A stretch of DNA of 9,558 nt from Candidatus Dormiibacterota bacterium (lineage in GTDB: Bacteria > Chloroflexota > Dormibacteria > Aeolococcales > Aeolococcaceae), in assembly GCA_019234035.1 (NCBI GenBank), contig JAFALX010000167.1, forward strand, positions 1-9,558, in the 5' to 3' direction. The notes under the pieces are model-generated. The model was not told where the DNA came from, ran no database searches, and saw only the letters and a list, made by a program, of their open reading frames with translations. Below, piece after piece: positions 1 to 5,691 of the stretch. Within the stretch, counting starts at the first letter, position 1. Every line of letters starts with the position of its first letter. The position numbers were made by a program, and so were the translations under genes.

Positions 1-231
1 GAAATCGTGCACGTACGCTAGATGGATGACGCCGTCGGACCTCTCGGCTCCCGTGCGGAGGCCGTCCAGGTCCTCCAGGTCTCCGCGATGCACAGTGGCG
101 CCTGCGGCATGCAGCGCCGCCGCCGACCGGTCTGAGCGCGCCAGGCCGATCACGTGGTGGCCCGCGGCCAGCAGATCGGCCACGACTGCCGAGCCGATCC
201 ATCCCGATGCTCCGGTGACGAAAACCTTCAT
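1..231 (-). CDS. NAD-dependent epimerase/SDR-family oxidoreductase (N-terminal part)
   Basis: The reading frame is open from an ATG at 231 to the window edge and gives 77 residues; the C-terminal part lies outside. The N-terminus reads MKVFVTGASGWIGSAVV, which has the Rossmann GxxGxxG dinucleotide loop (G7, G10, G13) of extended or atypical SDR enzymes. It is followed by GLARS (cofactor specificity region), HRGDLEDLD (adenine-contacting Asp) and GVIHLAYVHDF, all typical of the NAD-dependent epimerase/dehydratase family. A strong ribosome site (GGAGG, 238-242) lies 6 bases before the ATG. The enzyme is probably cytoplasmic and acts on a small carbonyl or hydroxyl compound; the substrate cannot be read from this fragment, and the catalytic YxxxK is not in the window. 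It is divergent from a TetR gene and probably under its control, since its promoter overlaps two operator-like palindromes. Family assignment is firm; exact function is unknown. Confidence 0.9.
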   Translation of the reverse strand, partial: MKVFVTGASGWIGSAVVADLLAAGHHVIGLARSDRSAAALHAAGATVHRGDLEDLDGLRTGAERSDGVIHLAYVHDF

Positions 232-251
232 CTCGCGCCTCCAGTGTGTTG

Positions 252-268
252 ATGTCAGTGACTGACAT
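252..268. promoter_or_regulatory. Operator-like palindrome 1 (TetR-type)
   Basis: Perfect inverted repeat with 8-base arms ATGTCAGT / ACTGACAT around a central G. It covers the expected transcription start of the minus-strand SDR gene. A near copy lies at 283-299, with starts 31 bp apart (about three helical turns). Its position between a TetR gene and a divergent oxidoreductase makes a TetR operator the natural reading; this is inferred from sequence only. Confidence 0.7.
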
Positions 269-269
269 G

Positions 270-299
270 ACCATAGCACATGATGTCAGAGACTGTCAT
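270..299 (-). promoter_or_regulatory. Predicted promoter of the SDR gene
   Basis: Read on the minus strand, ATGACA (294-299) as a -35 box and TATGGT (270-275) as a -10 box are separated by 18 bases. Transcription would begin near 262. Operator-like palindrome 2 overlies the -35 box and palindrome 1 overlies the start site, an arrangement expected to give repression. The match to the consensus is moderate. Confidence 0.45.
283..299. promoter_or_regulatory. Operator-like palindrome 2 (TetR-type)
   Basis: ATGTCAG-AGA-CTGTCAT, an imperfect inverted repeat identical to palindrome 1 (252-268) at 15 of 17 positions. It would fall inside the tetR coding region if translation began at the upstream ATG at 280, which is one reason for preferring the ATG at 319. 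Confidence 0.65.
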
Positions 300-318
300 C
301 ACTGGGTATCCTTCCGGC

Positions 319-888
319 ATGGGCCGATGGGAGCCGGACGCAGCCAGCCGCCTGCTCGAGGCGGCGATGGAGCTCTACGAGAAGCAGGGGTTCGACAGCA
401 CGACGGTGGCCGAGATAGCCGCGCGCGCCGGCCTCACGGAACGCACCTTCTTCCGCTACTTCAGCGACAAGCGCGAGGTGCTGTTCGGAGGATCGTCCGG
501 GCTCACGACGCTCCTTGCGGCCGAGGTGGCCACCGCGCCGGCCGAGGCTTCACCGCTCGAAGCGACCGCCGCGGCACTGAAATCGCTTGGCATGCTCATC
601 GAGGGGCAGCGAGGGCGCGACTTCGTGCGCCGGCGCAGTCGCATCCTCGCGCAGAACCCGGAGCTGCAGGAGCGCGAGCTGATCAAGCTCGCGTCGTGGA
701 CCGACGCGCTCGCGCTCGCACTCCGCGCGCGGGGAGCGGACGAGCAACGGGCCAGTCTCGCTGCGGCTGCCGGTGTCGCCGCATTCCGCGTCGCGTTCGC
801 TCGCTGGGTGTCGTCCGACGACCCCCAGTCGTTGCCGGAGTTGATTCGCGAGTCGTTTCATGGATTGCGCGAGCTGACCGGCGCCTGA
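319..888 (+). CDS. TetR/AcrR-family transcriptional regulator
   Basis: A protein of 189 residues, a usual length for the TetR family. The N-terminal helix-turn-helix spans roughly residues 10-55: LLEAAMELYEKQGFDSTTVAEIAARAGLTERTFFRYFSDKREVLF contains the family pattern (TTVAEIA, GLTERTFFRYF, DKREVL). The rest is an all-helical ligand and dimerisation domain with no recognisable effector signature. The frame stays open to an ATG at 280, but I chose the ATG at 319 because MGRWEPDA is a common N-terminus in this subfamily and because the 280 start would place an operator-like palindrome inside the gene. Neither start has a clear ribosome site. It is divergent from the SDR gene, with two palindromes in the gap, so autoregulation and repression of the SDR gene are likely. 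Ligand unknown. Confidence 0.93.
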   Translation: MGRWEPDAASRLLEAAMELYEKQGFDSTTVAEIAARAGLTERTFFRYFSDKREVLFGGSSGLTTLLAAEVATAPAEASPLEATAAALKSLGMLIEGQRGRDFVRRRSRILAQNPELQERELIKLASWTDALALALRARGADEQRASLAAAAGVAAFRVAFARWVSSDDPQSLPELIRESFHGLRELTGA

Positions 889-895
889 CGCGAGC

Positions 896-917
896 GCGCG
901 GCTCCGCGGAGCTGCGC
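896..917. terminator. GC-rich hairpin between convergent genes
   Basis: GCGCGGCTC and GAGCTGCGC can pair (one G-U) around a CGCG loop. The core GCTCCGCGGAGC (901-912) is a perfect palindrome. It lies in the 34-base gap between the ends of tetR and the DUF302 gene, so it could end transcription from both sides. There is no U-tract, so this is a weak terminator call. Confidence 0.4.
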
Positions 918-922
918 CCGGC

Positions 923-1300
923 TCAGGCGATCGCGGCGTCGGTCAGCGCATCGATCCCGGCGAGACGCTGCGCCAGTTCGTCGCTGAGATGGTGTCGCGC
1001 GGCAAGCTCGCTCGTGGACGTGTAGCTCACCTTCGTCTGGCCGTCGTCGTCCCAGACCAGTGCTTTCAGCGGCAGATCGAGCGCCGCAAGCGGCGCCGCA
1101 GCCATCACCGATGTGCCGGACTGCGGGCTGCCGAAGATCAGCAGCTTGGTGTCGCGCAGCTCCAGGCCGGCCTTGGCTGCCTCACCGCTGTGGTCGACGA
1201 TGGCGAAGACCTTCAGGCCCTTCGCCGTCACGATGTCGGTGAGCCGCGCGAGCGTCTCGGCCACCGACCGCGAGCTCAGCTTGGTTGTCACCGGCGGCAC
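923..1300 (-). CDS. DUF302 domain protein
   Basis: A protein of 125 residues that is almost entirely one DUF302 domain. Recognisable stretches are SVAETLARLTDIVTAKGLKVFAIVDH (about residues 11-37), the central LRDTKLLIFGSPQSGTSVM (about 48-66) and LPLKALVWDDDGQTKVSY (about 77-93), all typical of the family, whose biochemical function is unknown. It has no signal peptide, membrane segment or cysteine. The start is a GTG at 1300, only 3 bases after the stop codon of the upstream thioredoxin gene, so the two are surely co-transcribed and probably translationally coupled. DUF302 genes also occur beside thioredoxin- and sulfur-relay-type genes elsewhere, so a redox or sulfur-related role is possible, but that is inference. 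Confidence 0.85.
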   Translation of the reverse strand: MPPVTTKLSSRSVAETLARLTDIVTAKGLKVFAIVDHSGEAAKAGLELRDTKLLIFGSPQSGTSVMAAAPLAALDLPLKALVWDDDGQTKVSYTSTSELAARHHLSDELAQRLAGIDALTDAAIA

Positions 1301-1303
1301 GGC

Positions 1304-1771
1304 TCAGCCCGCGCGCTCCGTCCCGGCACGCGCGGCCAGCGCGCCTTCGATCCAGCGATCCAGCTGCGCGCCGCCGATCGCGCCCACCTGGCGCGCGATC
1401 GTCGCGCCGTGGTCGAGCACGAGGAGCGTCGGGATGCTGCGCGCCTGAAAGCGCGAACCGATGCCCGGCGCCCGGTCGACGTCGACCTTGACCACCTTGA
1501 GGCGGCCGGCGAACGTCTCGGCAGCCCGCGCGACGTGCGGCGCGATCGCATGGCACGGCGGGCACCACGTCGCCCACAGATCGACGAGCACCGGGAGGTC
1601 GGACGCGTCGGCGACGCGCTGGAAGTCGGCGTCGGTCGCGTGCACGAGCCAGGGAAGCGGCTCGTGGCAGGCCCCGCACGACGGCGCCCCGGCGGCTGCA
1701 GCGGGGACACGGTTCCCGCGGCCGCAGTGGGGACACCTGATGACGTCGGGCTGCGGCGCGTCGGTCTCCAT
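1304..1771 (-). CDS. trxC: Thioredoxin-2-like protein with N-terminal zinc ribbon
   Basis: A protein of 155 residues. The N-terminus has a zinc-ribbon pattern, CPHC (C13, C16) and CGAC (C32, C35), as in TrxC/thioredoxin 2. The thioredoxin fold follows: VLVDLWATWCPPCHAIAP (about residues 61-78; redox Cys C70 and C73), KVVKVDVD (92-99), and the cis-proline loop RSIPTLLVL (P114). The active site is WCPPC instead of the usual WCGPC, which would be expected to shift the redox potential. It has no signal peptide, so it is cytoplasmic; the family reduces protein disulfides and helps in oxidative stress. It is the first gene of a two-gene unit with the DUF302 gene. The ATG at 1771 has no obvious ribosome site. 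It is divergent from an ABC importer operon, and the gap holds two palindromes that could affect both directions. Confidence 0.93.
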   Translation of the reverse strand: METDAPQPDVIRCPHCGRGNRVPAAAAGAPSCGACHEPLPWLVHATDADFQRVADASDLPVLVDLWATWCPPCHAIAPHVARAAETFAGRLKVVKVDVDRAPGIGSRFQARSIPTLLVLDHGATIARQVGAIGGAQLDRWIEGALAARAGTERAG

Positions 1772-1824
1772 GAACGAGATGAGAGTGCCACGGCCGGCGT
1801 CGGGCGAAACGGGTTGGGGGCCGG

Positions 1825-1845
1825 TCGTTCGTCCGATACGAACGA
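1825..1845. promoter_or_regulatory. Perfect 8-bp-arm inverted repeat upstream of the ABC importer
   Basis: Arms TCGTTCGT and ACGAACGA flank the 5-base centre CCGAT. It lies 84 bases before the binding-protein start and 54 bases before the divergent trxC start. The right part reads TACGAACGAA, and both TACGAAC and CGAACGAA recur upstream of the lysR gene (5579-5597). It is therefore a candidate LysR-family recognition site; the regulator assignment is inferred. Confidence 0.5.
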
Positions 1846-1853
1846 ATCGATGC

Positions 1854-1870
1854 GATCAAGTGCCTTGATC
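1854..1870. promoter_or_regulatory. Perfect inverted repeat GATCAAG-N3-CTTGATC
   Basis: Seven-base arms GATCAAG and CTTGATC flank TGC. It starts 8 bases after the end of the other inverted repeat. Its sequence differs from that repeat, so it may bind a second regulator. Each arm contains a TTGATC hexamer that could serve as a -35 box, one for each direction, but no good -10 partner was found on either strand. Confidence 0.45.
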
Positions 1871-1929
1871 TTTGAGACCGTCGGCTCGCAAGCTGCGCCG
1901 CCCGTGCTGTCCGAGAAGGGTCACCCGTC

Positions 1930-2997
1930 ATGTCGCGCCTGCGAACCGCGGCGCTTGCCCTGTGCGCGGTCTGCGTCGCCGGCTGCGGTGCCGCCGTCAG
2001 CGCCGGGACGGCGAGCCCGTCGGCGGCGCCGGCCACGGTTCGCGTCGGCTACCTGACCAACCTGACGCACGCGCCCGCGCTCATCGGCATCTCCAAGGGG
2101 TTCTTCCAGCAGCACCTGCCTGCCGGAACCACGCTGCAGACGACCTCGTTCAGCGCGGGTCCCGCCGAGAACGAGGCGCTGGTCGGGGGTTCGCTCGATG
2201 CGGCCTTTGTCGGCCCCAATCCGGCGATCAACGCATTCCAGAAGACGAGCGGCGGCATCCGGGTTGTCGCCGGCGTCGCCTCCGGTGGCGCCGGGCTCGT
2301 GGTCAACGCGGCGCTTGCGGGCGGCAACTTCCCCGCCGACCTCAGGGGGCAGACGCTGGCCTCGCCGCAGCTGGGCAACACGCAGGACGTCGCGCTGCGG
2401 AGCTGGCTGTCGCAGCACGGGCTCACCACCACCGTCAACGGTGGCGGTGACGTGAGCATCGACGTCACCTCCGGCAACGCCATCGATCTGCAGCGATTCG
2501 AAGCGGGACAGATCGCAGGCGGCTGGGAGCCGGAGCCGTACGAGTCGTCCTACGTGGTCGCCGGCCATGGCACGCTCGTTGTCGACGAGGCGTCACTGTG
2601 GCCCGGCGGCAGGTTCCCGACCACCGAGCTCGTGGTCACGACGACGTTCCTCACGCAGCACCCCGACATCGTGAAGGACCTCATCCGCGGTCTCCTTCAG
2701 TCGCTGACCTGGATCCAGCAGAACTCCGCGACCGCGGCGGATGCGGCGTCGGTGGCGCTCGCCGCCGTCACGGGCTCGAAGCCGCTTGCGCCCGCGGTGC
2801 AACAGCTCGCATGGTCACACCTGTCCTTCACGTTCGATCCCCTCGCCTCCGCGCTGCAGACCGATGCGAATCACGCACTCCACGACGGGCTCATCACGAG
2901 CGGGAGCATCAAGCACATCGTCGACGTCAGCGAGCTGAACAGCGTTCTGGCGTCGCAGGGAACCGCCCCCGTGGGCGCCGGAGGGCTCGGCTCATGA
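1930..2997 (+). CDS. ABC importer substrate-binding lipoprotein (SsuA/TauA/NrtA-like)
   Basis: A protein of 355 residues, usual for this family. It begins with a lipoprotein signal peptide: a short basic start (MSRLR), a hydrophobic stretch and a VAGC lipobox with C19 as the lipidated residue. A Ser/Ala/Pro-rich linker follows, then the periplasmic-binding fold: VRVGYLTNLTHAPALIGISKG (from about residue 37), SAGPAENEALVGGSLDAAFVGPNPAINAF and GWEPEPYESSYV. These match the NMT1/SsuA-type binding proteins that feed importers of sulfonates, taurine, nitrate or related compounds. It should sit on the outer face of the membrane and deliver substrate to the permease. It is the first gene of a three-gene operon, and the ATPase gene starts inside its stop codon. 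A GAAGGG-like ribosome site lies about 10 bases before the ATG. Sulfonate is the most likely ligand type but is not proven. Confidence 0.92.
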   Translation: MSRLRTAALALCAVCVAGCGAAVSAGTASPSAAPATVRVGYLTNLTHAPALIGISKGFFQQHLPAGTTLQTTSFSAGPAENEALVGGSLDAAFVGPNPAINAFQKTSGGIRVVAGVASGGAGLVVNAALAGGNFPADLRGQTLASPQLGNTQDVALRSWLSQHGLTTTVNGGGDVSIDVTSGNAIDLQRFEAGQIAGGWEPEPYESSYVVAGHGTLVVDEASLWPGGRFPTTELVVTTTFLTQHPDIVKDLIRGLLQSLTWIQQNSATAADAASVALAAVTGSKPLAPAVQQLAWSHLSFTFDPLASALQTDANHALHDGLITSGSIKHIVDVSELNSVLASQGTAPVGAGGLGS

Positions 2998-3785
2998 GCG
3001 CACTTGCGCTGCAGACGCCACCGCGGACCGGCGCCGACGCCGCATACGTTCGTGTCAATGGTGTCACGAAGGTTTTCGGCACCCGCAAGCGCTCGGTCAC
3101 AGCCCTCGCCGACGTGAACCTGCGCGTGCGACGCGGCGAGTTCGTGTGCGTTCTCGGTGCGTCCGGTTGCGGCAAGTCCACCCTCCTGTCCCTGATTGCT
3201 GGGCTGGATGCACCGACGGCCGGGTCGGTTGAGCGGCCCGCCGGACACCCAGCGCTGATGTTTCAGGAGTCGGCACTGCTGCCGTGGCTGACGGTGCGCC
3301 GCAACGTCGAGCTGCCGCTGCGGCTGCGACGGGCGCCGTCCGCAGAGCGCCGGCGCACCGCCGACCACCTGCTCGAGATGGTCGGCCTGCTGGACTTCGC
3401 GGACGCGCGGCCGCACGAGCTCTCCGGAGGCATGCGCCAGCGCGCGGCGCTCGCGCGCGCGCTGGCACAGGATTCTGAGCTGCTGCTCATGGATGAGCCG
3501 TTCGCCGCGCTGGATGCCATCACGCGCGATCAGTTGCACGCGGACCTGTCACGCATCTGGGAGGAGACCGAGGCGACCGTCGTCTTCGTGACGCACAACG
3601 TGCGTGAGGCAGTGCGGCTCGGCGACCGGGTGGTGCTCATGACCACGCGCCCGGGCCGCGTCGGCCGCCAGTGGCGCATCGATATCCCCAGGCCACGCGA
3701 GCTCGACGACCCCGCGGTCGCGTCGCTGGCGCACGAAATCACGACGGAGCTGCGCCGTGATCTCAACGGCGACCGCGACCGGTAA
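2994..3785 (+). CDS. ABC importer ATP-binding protein (SsuB/TauB-like)
   Basis: A protein of 263 residues with every motif of an importer ATPase: Walker A GASGCGKST (residues 55-63), Q-loop FQESALLPWLT (Q91), signature LSGGMRQR (143-150), Walker B LLLMDEP (163-169), D-loop ALD (172-174) and switch histidine VTH (H201). The PWLTVRRNVELPL segment after the Q-loop is typical of the nitrate/sulfonate/taurine subfamily. It hydrolyses ATP on the inner side of the membrane to drive import. The ATG at 2994 overlaps the stop codon of the binding-protein gene (ATGA), so the two are translationally coupled. The frame is open well upstream, but that stretch lies inside the preceding gene and has no family similarity. 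Subfamily assignment is firm; substrate is not. Confidence 0.95.
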   Translation: MSALALQTPPRTGADAAYVRVNGVTKVFGTRKRSVTALADVNLRVRRGEFVCVLGASGCGKSTLLSLIAGLDAPTAGSVERPAGHPALMFQESALLPWLTVRRNVELPLRLRRAPSAERRRTADHLLEMVGLLDFADARPHELSGGMRQRAALARALAQDSELLLMDEPFAALDAITRDQLHADLSRIWEETEATVVFVTHNVREAVRLGDRVVLMTTRPGRVGRQWRIDIPRPRELDDPAVASLAHEITTELRRDLNGDRDR

Positions 3786-4581
3786 CAGCCGCGCGCTGCG
3801 CGCGCTGCTGCCGCGAGTCCTCGGAGTCGCGATTCTGCTCGGGCTCTGGCAGCTGCTTGCCGTTGCGGGCGTGTCGTCGCCGGCGGGGGCGCGGTTGCCC
3901 GGCCCCGGAGATGCGCTCGCGGAGATCGTCACGCTCACGCGTCAGGGTGTGCTGCTGCCGGCGCTGCTGCGCACGCTGAGCCGCGCCGCGATCGGCTACG
4001 TGCTGGCGCTCGCCGTGGGAACCGCAGTCGGTCTTGCCGCCGCGCGCATTCCACTGCTGCGCGCCGCGGTGGGCTCGCTGCTCGCCGGGCTGCAGAGCCT
4101 GCCGTCGGTCGTGTGGGCCCCGATCGCAACGATCTTCTTCGTCGCCGGCGGACACGACGAGAACGCGATGTACTTCGTGGTGATCATGGGGGCGTTCCCG
4201 TCGATTGCCATGGGCGTGCTGTCCGCGTACGACCACATCCCGCCGCTGACATTCCGGCTGGCGCGCTCGCTTGGCGCGCGCGGCCCGCAGCTGTACCGGC
4301 ACTTCGTCATCTCGGCGGCGCTGCCGGGATACGTCGCCGGGATGCGCCAGGCGTGGGCCTTCTCCTGGCGTTCGCTGATGGCGGCCGAATTGATCATCGG
4401 TTCACTGGCGGCGAGCGGCATAGGCCAGCTGCTCGACAACGGGCGCTCCAATCTCGACCTGCCGGAGATGTTCGCCGCCGTGCTCGTCATCCTGGTCGTG
4501 GGCGTCGCCGTCGATGACCTGCTCTTCACGCCGCTGGAGCGCGGCCTGCTCCGCCGTCGCGGTCTGCTGCCCGCCGCATAG
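3757..4581 (+). CDS. ABC importer permease (SsuC/TauC-like)
   Basis: A protein of 274 residues with about six membrane spans (roughly residues 19-39, 76-96, 113-131, 137-157, 196-216, 239-257). The cytoplasmic coupling segment is RLARSLGARGPQLYRHFVISAALPGYVAGMRQ (about 167-198), the EAA-type loop that contacts the ATPase. SLPSVVWAPIATIFF is a family hallmark. It forms the membrane channel of the importer. The start is a GTG at 3757, which overlaps the ATPase gene by 29 bases; GGAG at 3746-3749 lies 7 bases before it, which supports this start. It is the last gene of the operon and ends 15 bases from the convergent lysR gene, with no convincing terminator in the gap. Confidence 0.94.
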   Translation: MISTATATGNSRALRALLPRVLGVAILLGLWQLLAVAGVSSPAGARLPGPGDALAEIVTLTRQGVLLPALLRTLSRAAIGYVLALAVGTAVGLAAARIPLLRAAVGSLLAGLQSLPSVVWAPIATIFFVAGGHDENAMYFVVIMGAFPSIAMGVLSAYDHIPPLTFRLARSLGARGPQLYRHFVISAALPGYVAGMRQAWAFSWRSLMAAELIIGSLAASGIGQLLDNGRSNLDLPEMFAAVLVILVVGVAVDDLLFTPLERGLLRRRGLLPAA

Positions 4582-4596
4582 CGGCACTCGCAACCC

Positions 4597-5574
4597 TCAG
4601 CCGCGGCGTGGCGCGCGCCGGGCAGGCGACGCGGGCGACAGTCGCGTCGCCGCGACGCCTTCGAGGTGACTCCAGAACGCCTCGGCCGCCGGCGTGTGCA
4701 GATCGCGCCGCCGCGCGGCGGTGAACGGCTGCTGCACCGGCCTGCCGCTGCGCGGCACCACGACGAGGCGCCCGTCACCGATCTCCGATGCCACGACCGC
4801 GCGTGGCATCACGGCGAATCCGAGCCCGGCGAGTAGCGCGGCGTGCAGCGCGCCCTCCTCCAGCACGACCTCGTTGAAGGCGGCGGCATCACCAAGCGCC
4901 TGTTCCGCATGGGCCTGCGTCCCGGTGCCGCCCTCGTGGGCGAGGTAGCGGTGCCGATGCAGCTCGCTGAGGCGCGGATCGGCGGCGAGGGGATGGTGCG
5001 CGCTCACGACGATGAGGAGCTCGCTCTCGTCGAGCAGCAGCGTGTCGACATCCGGCTCGGTGACGCGTGCGCCGAGGACGACCACATCCGCCGCGCCCTC
5101 GTGCAACATCGCCAGGAGCTCCTGCATCGGCGCGAGCGTGATGCGAAGCACGATCTGCGGGTGCGCCTGCACGAAGGGCGCAAGCCAGCCGGACAGAAGG
5201 TGCGCGCCGGCGACGCGCCCGGCAGCGATGGTGATCTCGCCGCGGTCGAAGGCGGCGTATCCCTGCGCGAACTGTTCGACCTGCCGCGCCTCGTCGAGCG
5301 TGCGGATCGCCAGCTGCCGCACGGCGCGACCCGCGTCGGTGAGCCGCACGTTGCGTCCGACGCGGTGGAACAGCGGGACGCCGAGGACGGACTCGAGCCG
5401 GCGAATCGAGGCGCTCACCGACGCCTGCGACAGGTGCAGCGCCACCGCCGCCGCCGTGACGTGTTCGAGGTCTGCGACGGCGATGAACGTGTGCAGCTGA
5501 TCCAGCGTGAGGGCCGGCCGGTTTCGCGGGGTGGCGCGCGGGCGGCGGTCACCGGCGCCGGCGATGGTTCGCAT
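4597..5574 (-). CDS. LysR-family transcriptional regulator
   Basis: A protein of 325 residues, slightly longer than the usual 300 because of a 20-residue Arg/Pro-rich N-terminal extension and a basic Pro/Arg tail. The winged helix-turn-helix covers about residues 22-82: LTLDQLHTFIAVADLEHVTAAA, then LHLSQASVSASIRRLESVLGVPLFHR, then VRLTDAGRAV. The effector-binding domain follows (EITIAAGRVAGAHLLSGWLAPFVQAHP, GAADVVVLGARV, GLGFAVMPRAVV), as in CysB/CbbR-like members. No later ATG, GTG or TTG fits better than the ATG at 5574, although it has no clear ribosome site. It is convergent with the importer operon and divergent from msrA. Motifs shared between its upstream region and the importer upstream region suggest control of the importer and of itself. 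Effector unknown. Confidence 0.94.
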   Translation of the reverse strand: MRTIAGAGDRRPRATPRNRPALTLDQLHTFIAVADLEHVTAAAVALHLSQASVSASIRRLESVLGVPLFHRVGRNVRLTDAGRAVRQLAIRTLDEARQVEQFAQGYAAFDRGEITIAAGRVAGAHLLSGWLAPFVQAHPQIVLRITLAPMQELLAMLHEGAADVVVLGARVTEPDVDTLLLDESELLIVVSAHHPLAADPRLSELHRHRYLAHEGGTGTQAHAEQALGDAAAFNEVVLEEGALHAALLAGLGFAVMPRAVVASEIGDGRLVVVPRSGRPVQQPFTAARRRDLHTPAAEAFWSHLEGVAATRLSPASPARRAPRRG

Positions 5575-5578
5575 GAAT

Positions 5579-5597
5579 CGAACGAAATTCTACGAAC
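5579..5597. promoter_or_regulatory. Candidate LysR site upstream of lysR/msrA
   Basis: The stretch contains CGAACGAA (5579-5586) and TACGAAC (5591-5597). The two ACGAA units are 10 bp apart, one helical turn. Both motifs also occur, overlapped, in the inverted repeat before the importer operon (1837-1846). The site lies just upstream of the lysR ATG, which fits autoregulation. It could also affect the divergent msrA promoter about 20 bases away. Confidence 0.4.
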
Positions 5598-5617
5598 ATT
5601 TGCCCGAGCCGGACGGT

Positions 5618-5647
5618 TTCACTCGGGCCTGCATCCTGCGGTAGCCT
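5618..5647 (+). promoter_or_regulatory. Predicted msrA promoter
   Basis: TTCACT (5618-5623) as a -35 box and TAGCCT (5642-5647) as a -10 box lie 18 bases apart. Transcription would start near 5654, giving a leader of about 40 bases before the ATG at 5692. TAGnnT-like boxes also occur before other genes in this window. Consensus match is moderate. Confidence 0.4.
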
Positions 5648-5691
5648 GTCTCGACATGCCGTCGTACCGGGTGCCGAGAGGAGGACGTTCG

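Noticed and set aside
246..1025. Plus-strand open frame of 259 codons over tetR
   Set aside because: It overlaps tetR in another frame, is very Arg-rich and shows no domain, while the tetR frame has clear family motifs.
989..2056. Long plus-strand open frame (355 codons) opposite trxC and the DUF302 gene
   Set aside because: It is Arg/Ala/Gly-rich with no family pattern and lies antisense to two well-recognised genes; GC-rich DNA commonly gives such frames.
2598..2993. Upstream extension of the importer ATPase frame
   Set aside because: It lies inside the binding-protein gene in another frame. The ATGA overlap at 2994 is the normal coupled start, and the N-terminus then has usual length.
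4573..4585. Small hairpin GCCGC-ATA-GCGGC at the end of the permease gene
   Set aside because: The arms are only 5 bp with a 3-base loop and no T-tract follows, so it is too weak to call a terminator.
4843..5691. Upstream extension of the msrA frame through the lysR gene
   Set aside because: The extension is antisense to lysR and low in complexity, and msrA has a perfect AGGAGG site before the ATG at 5692. The ATG at 5656 is also rejected for lack of a ribosome site.
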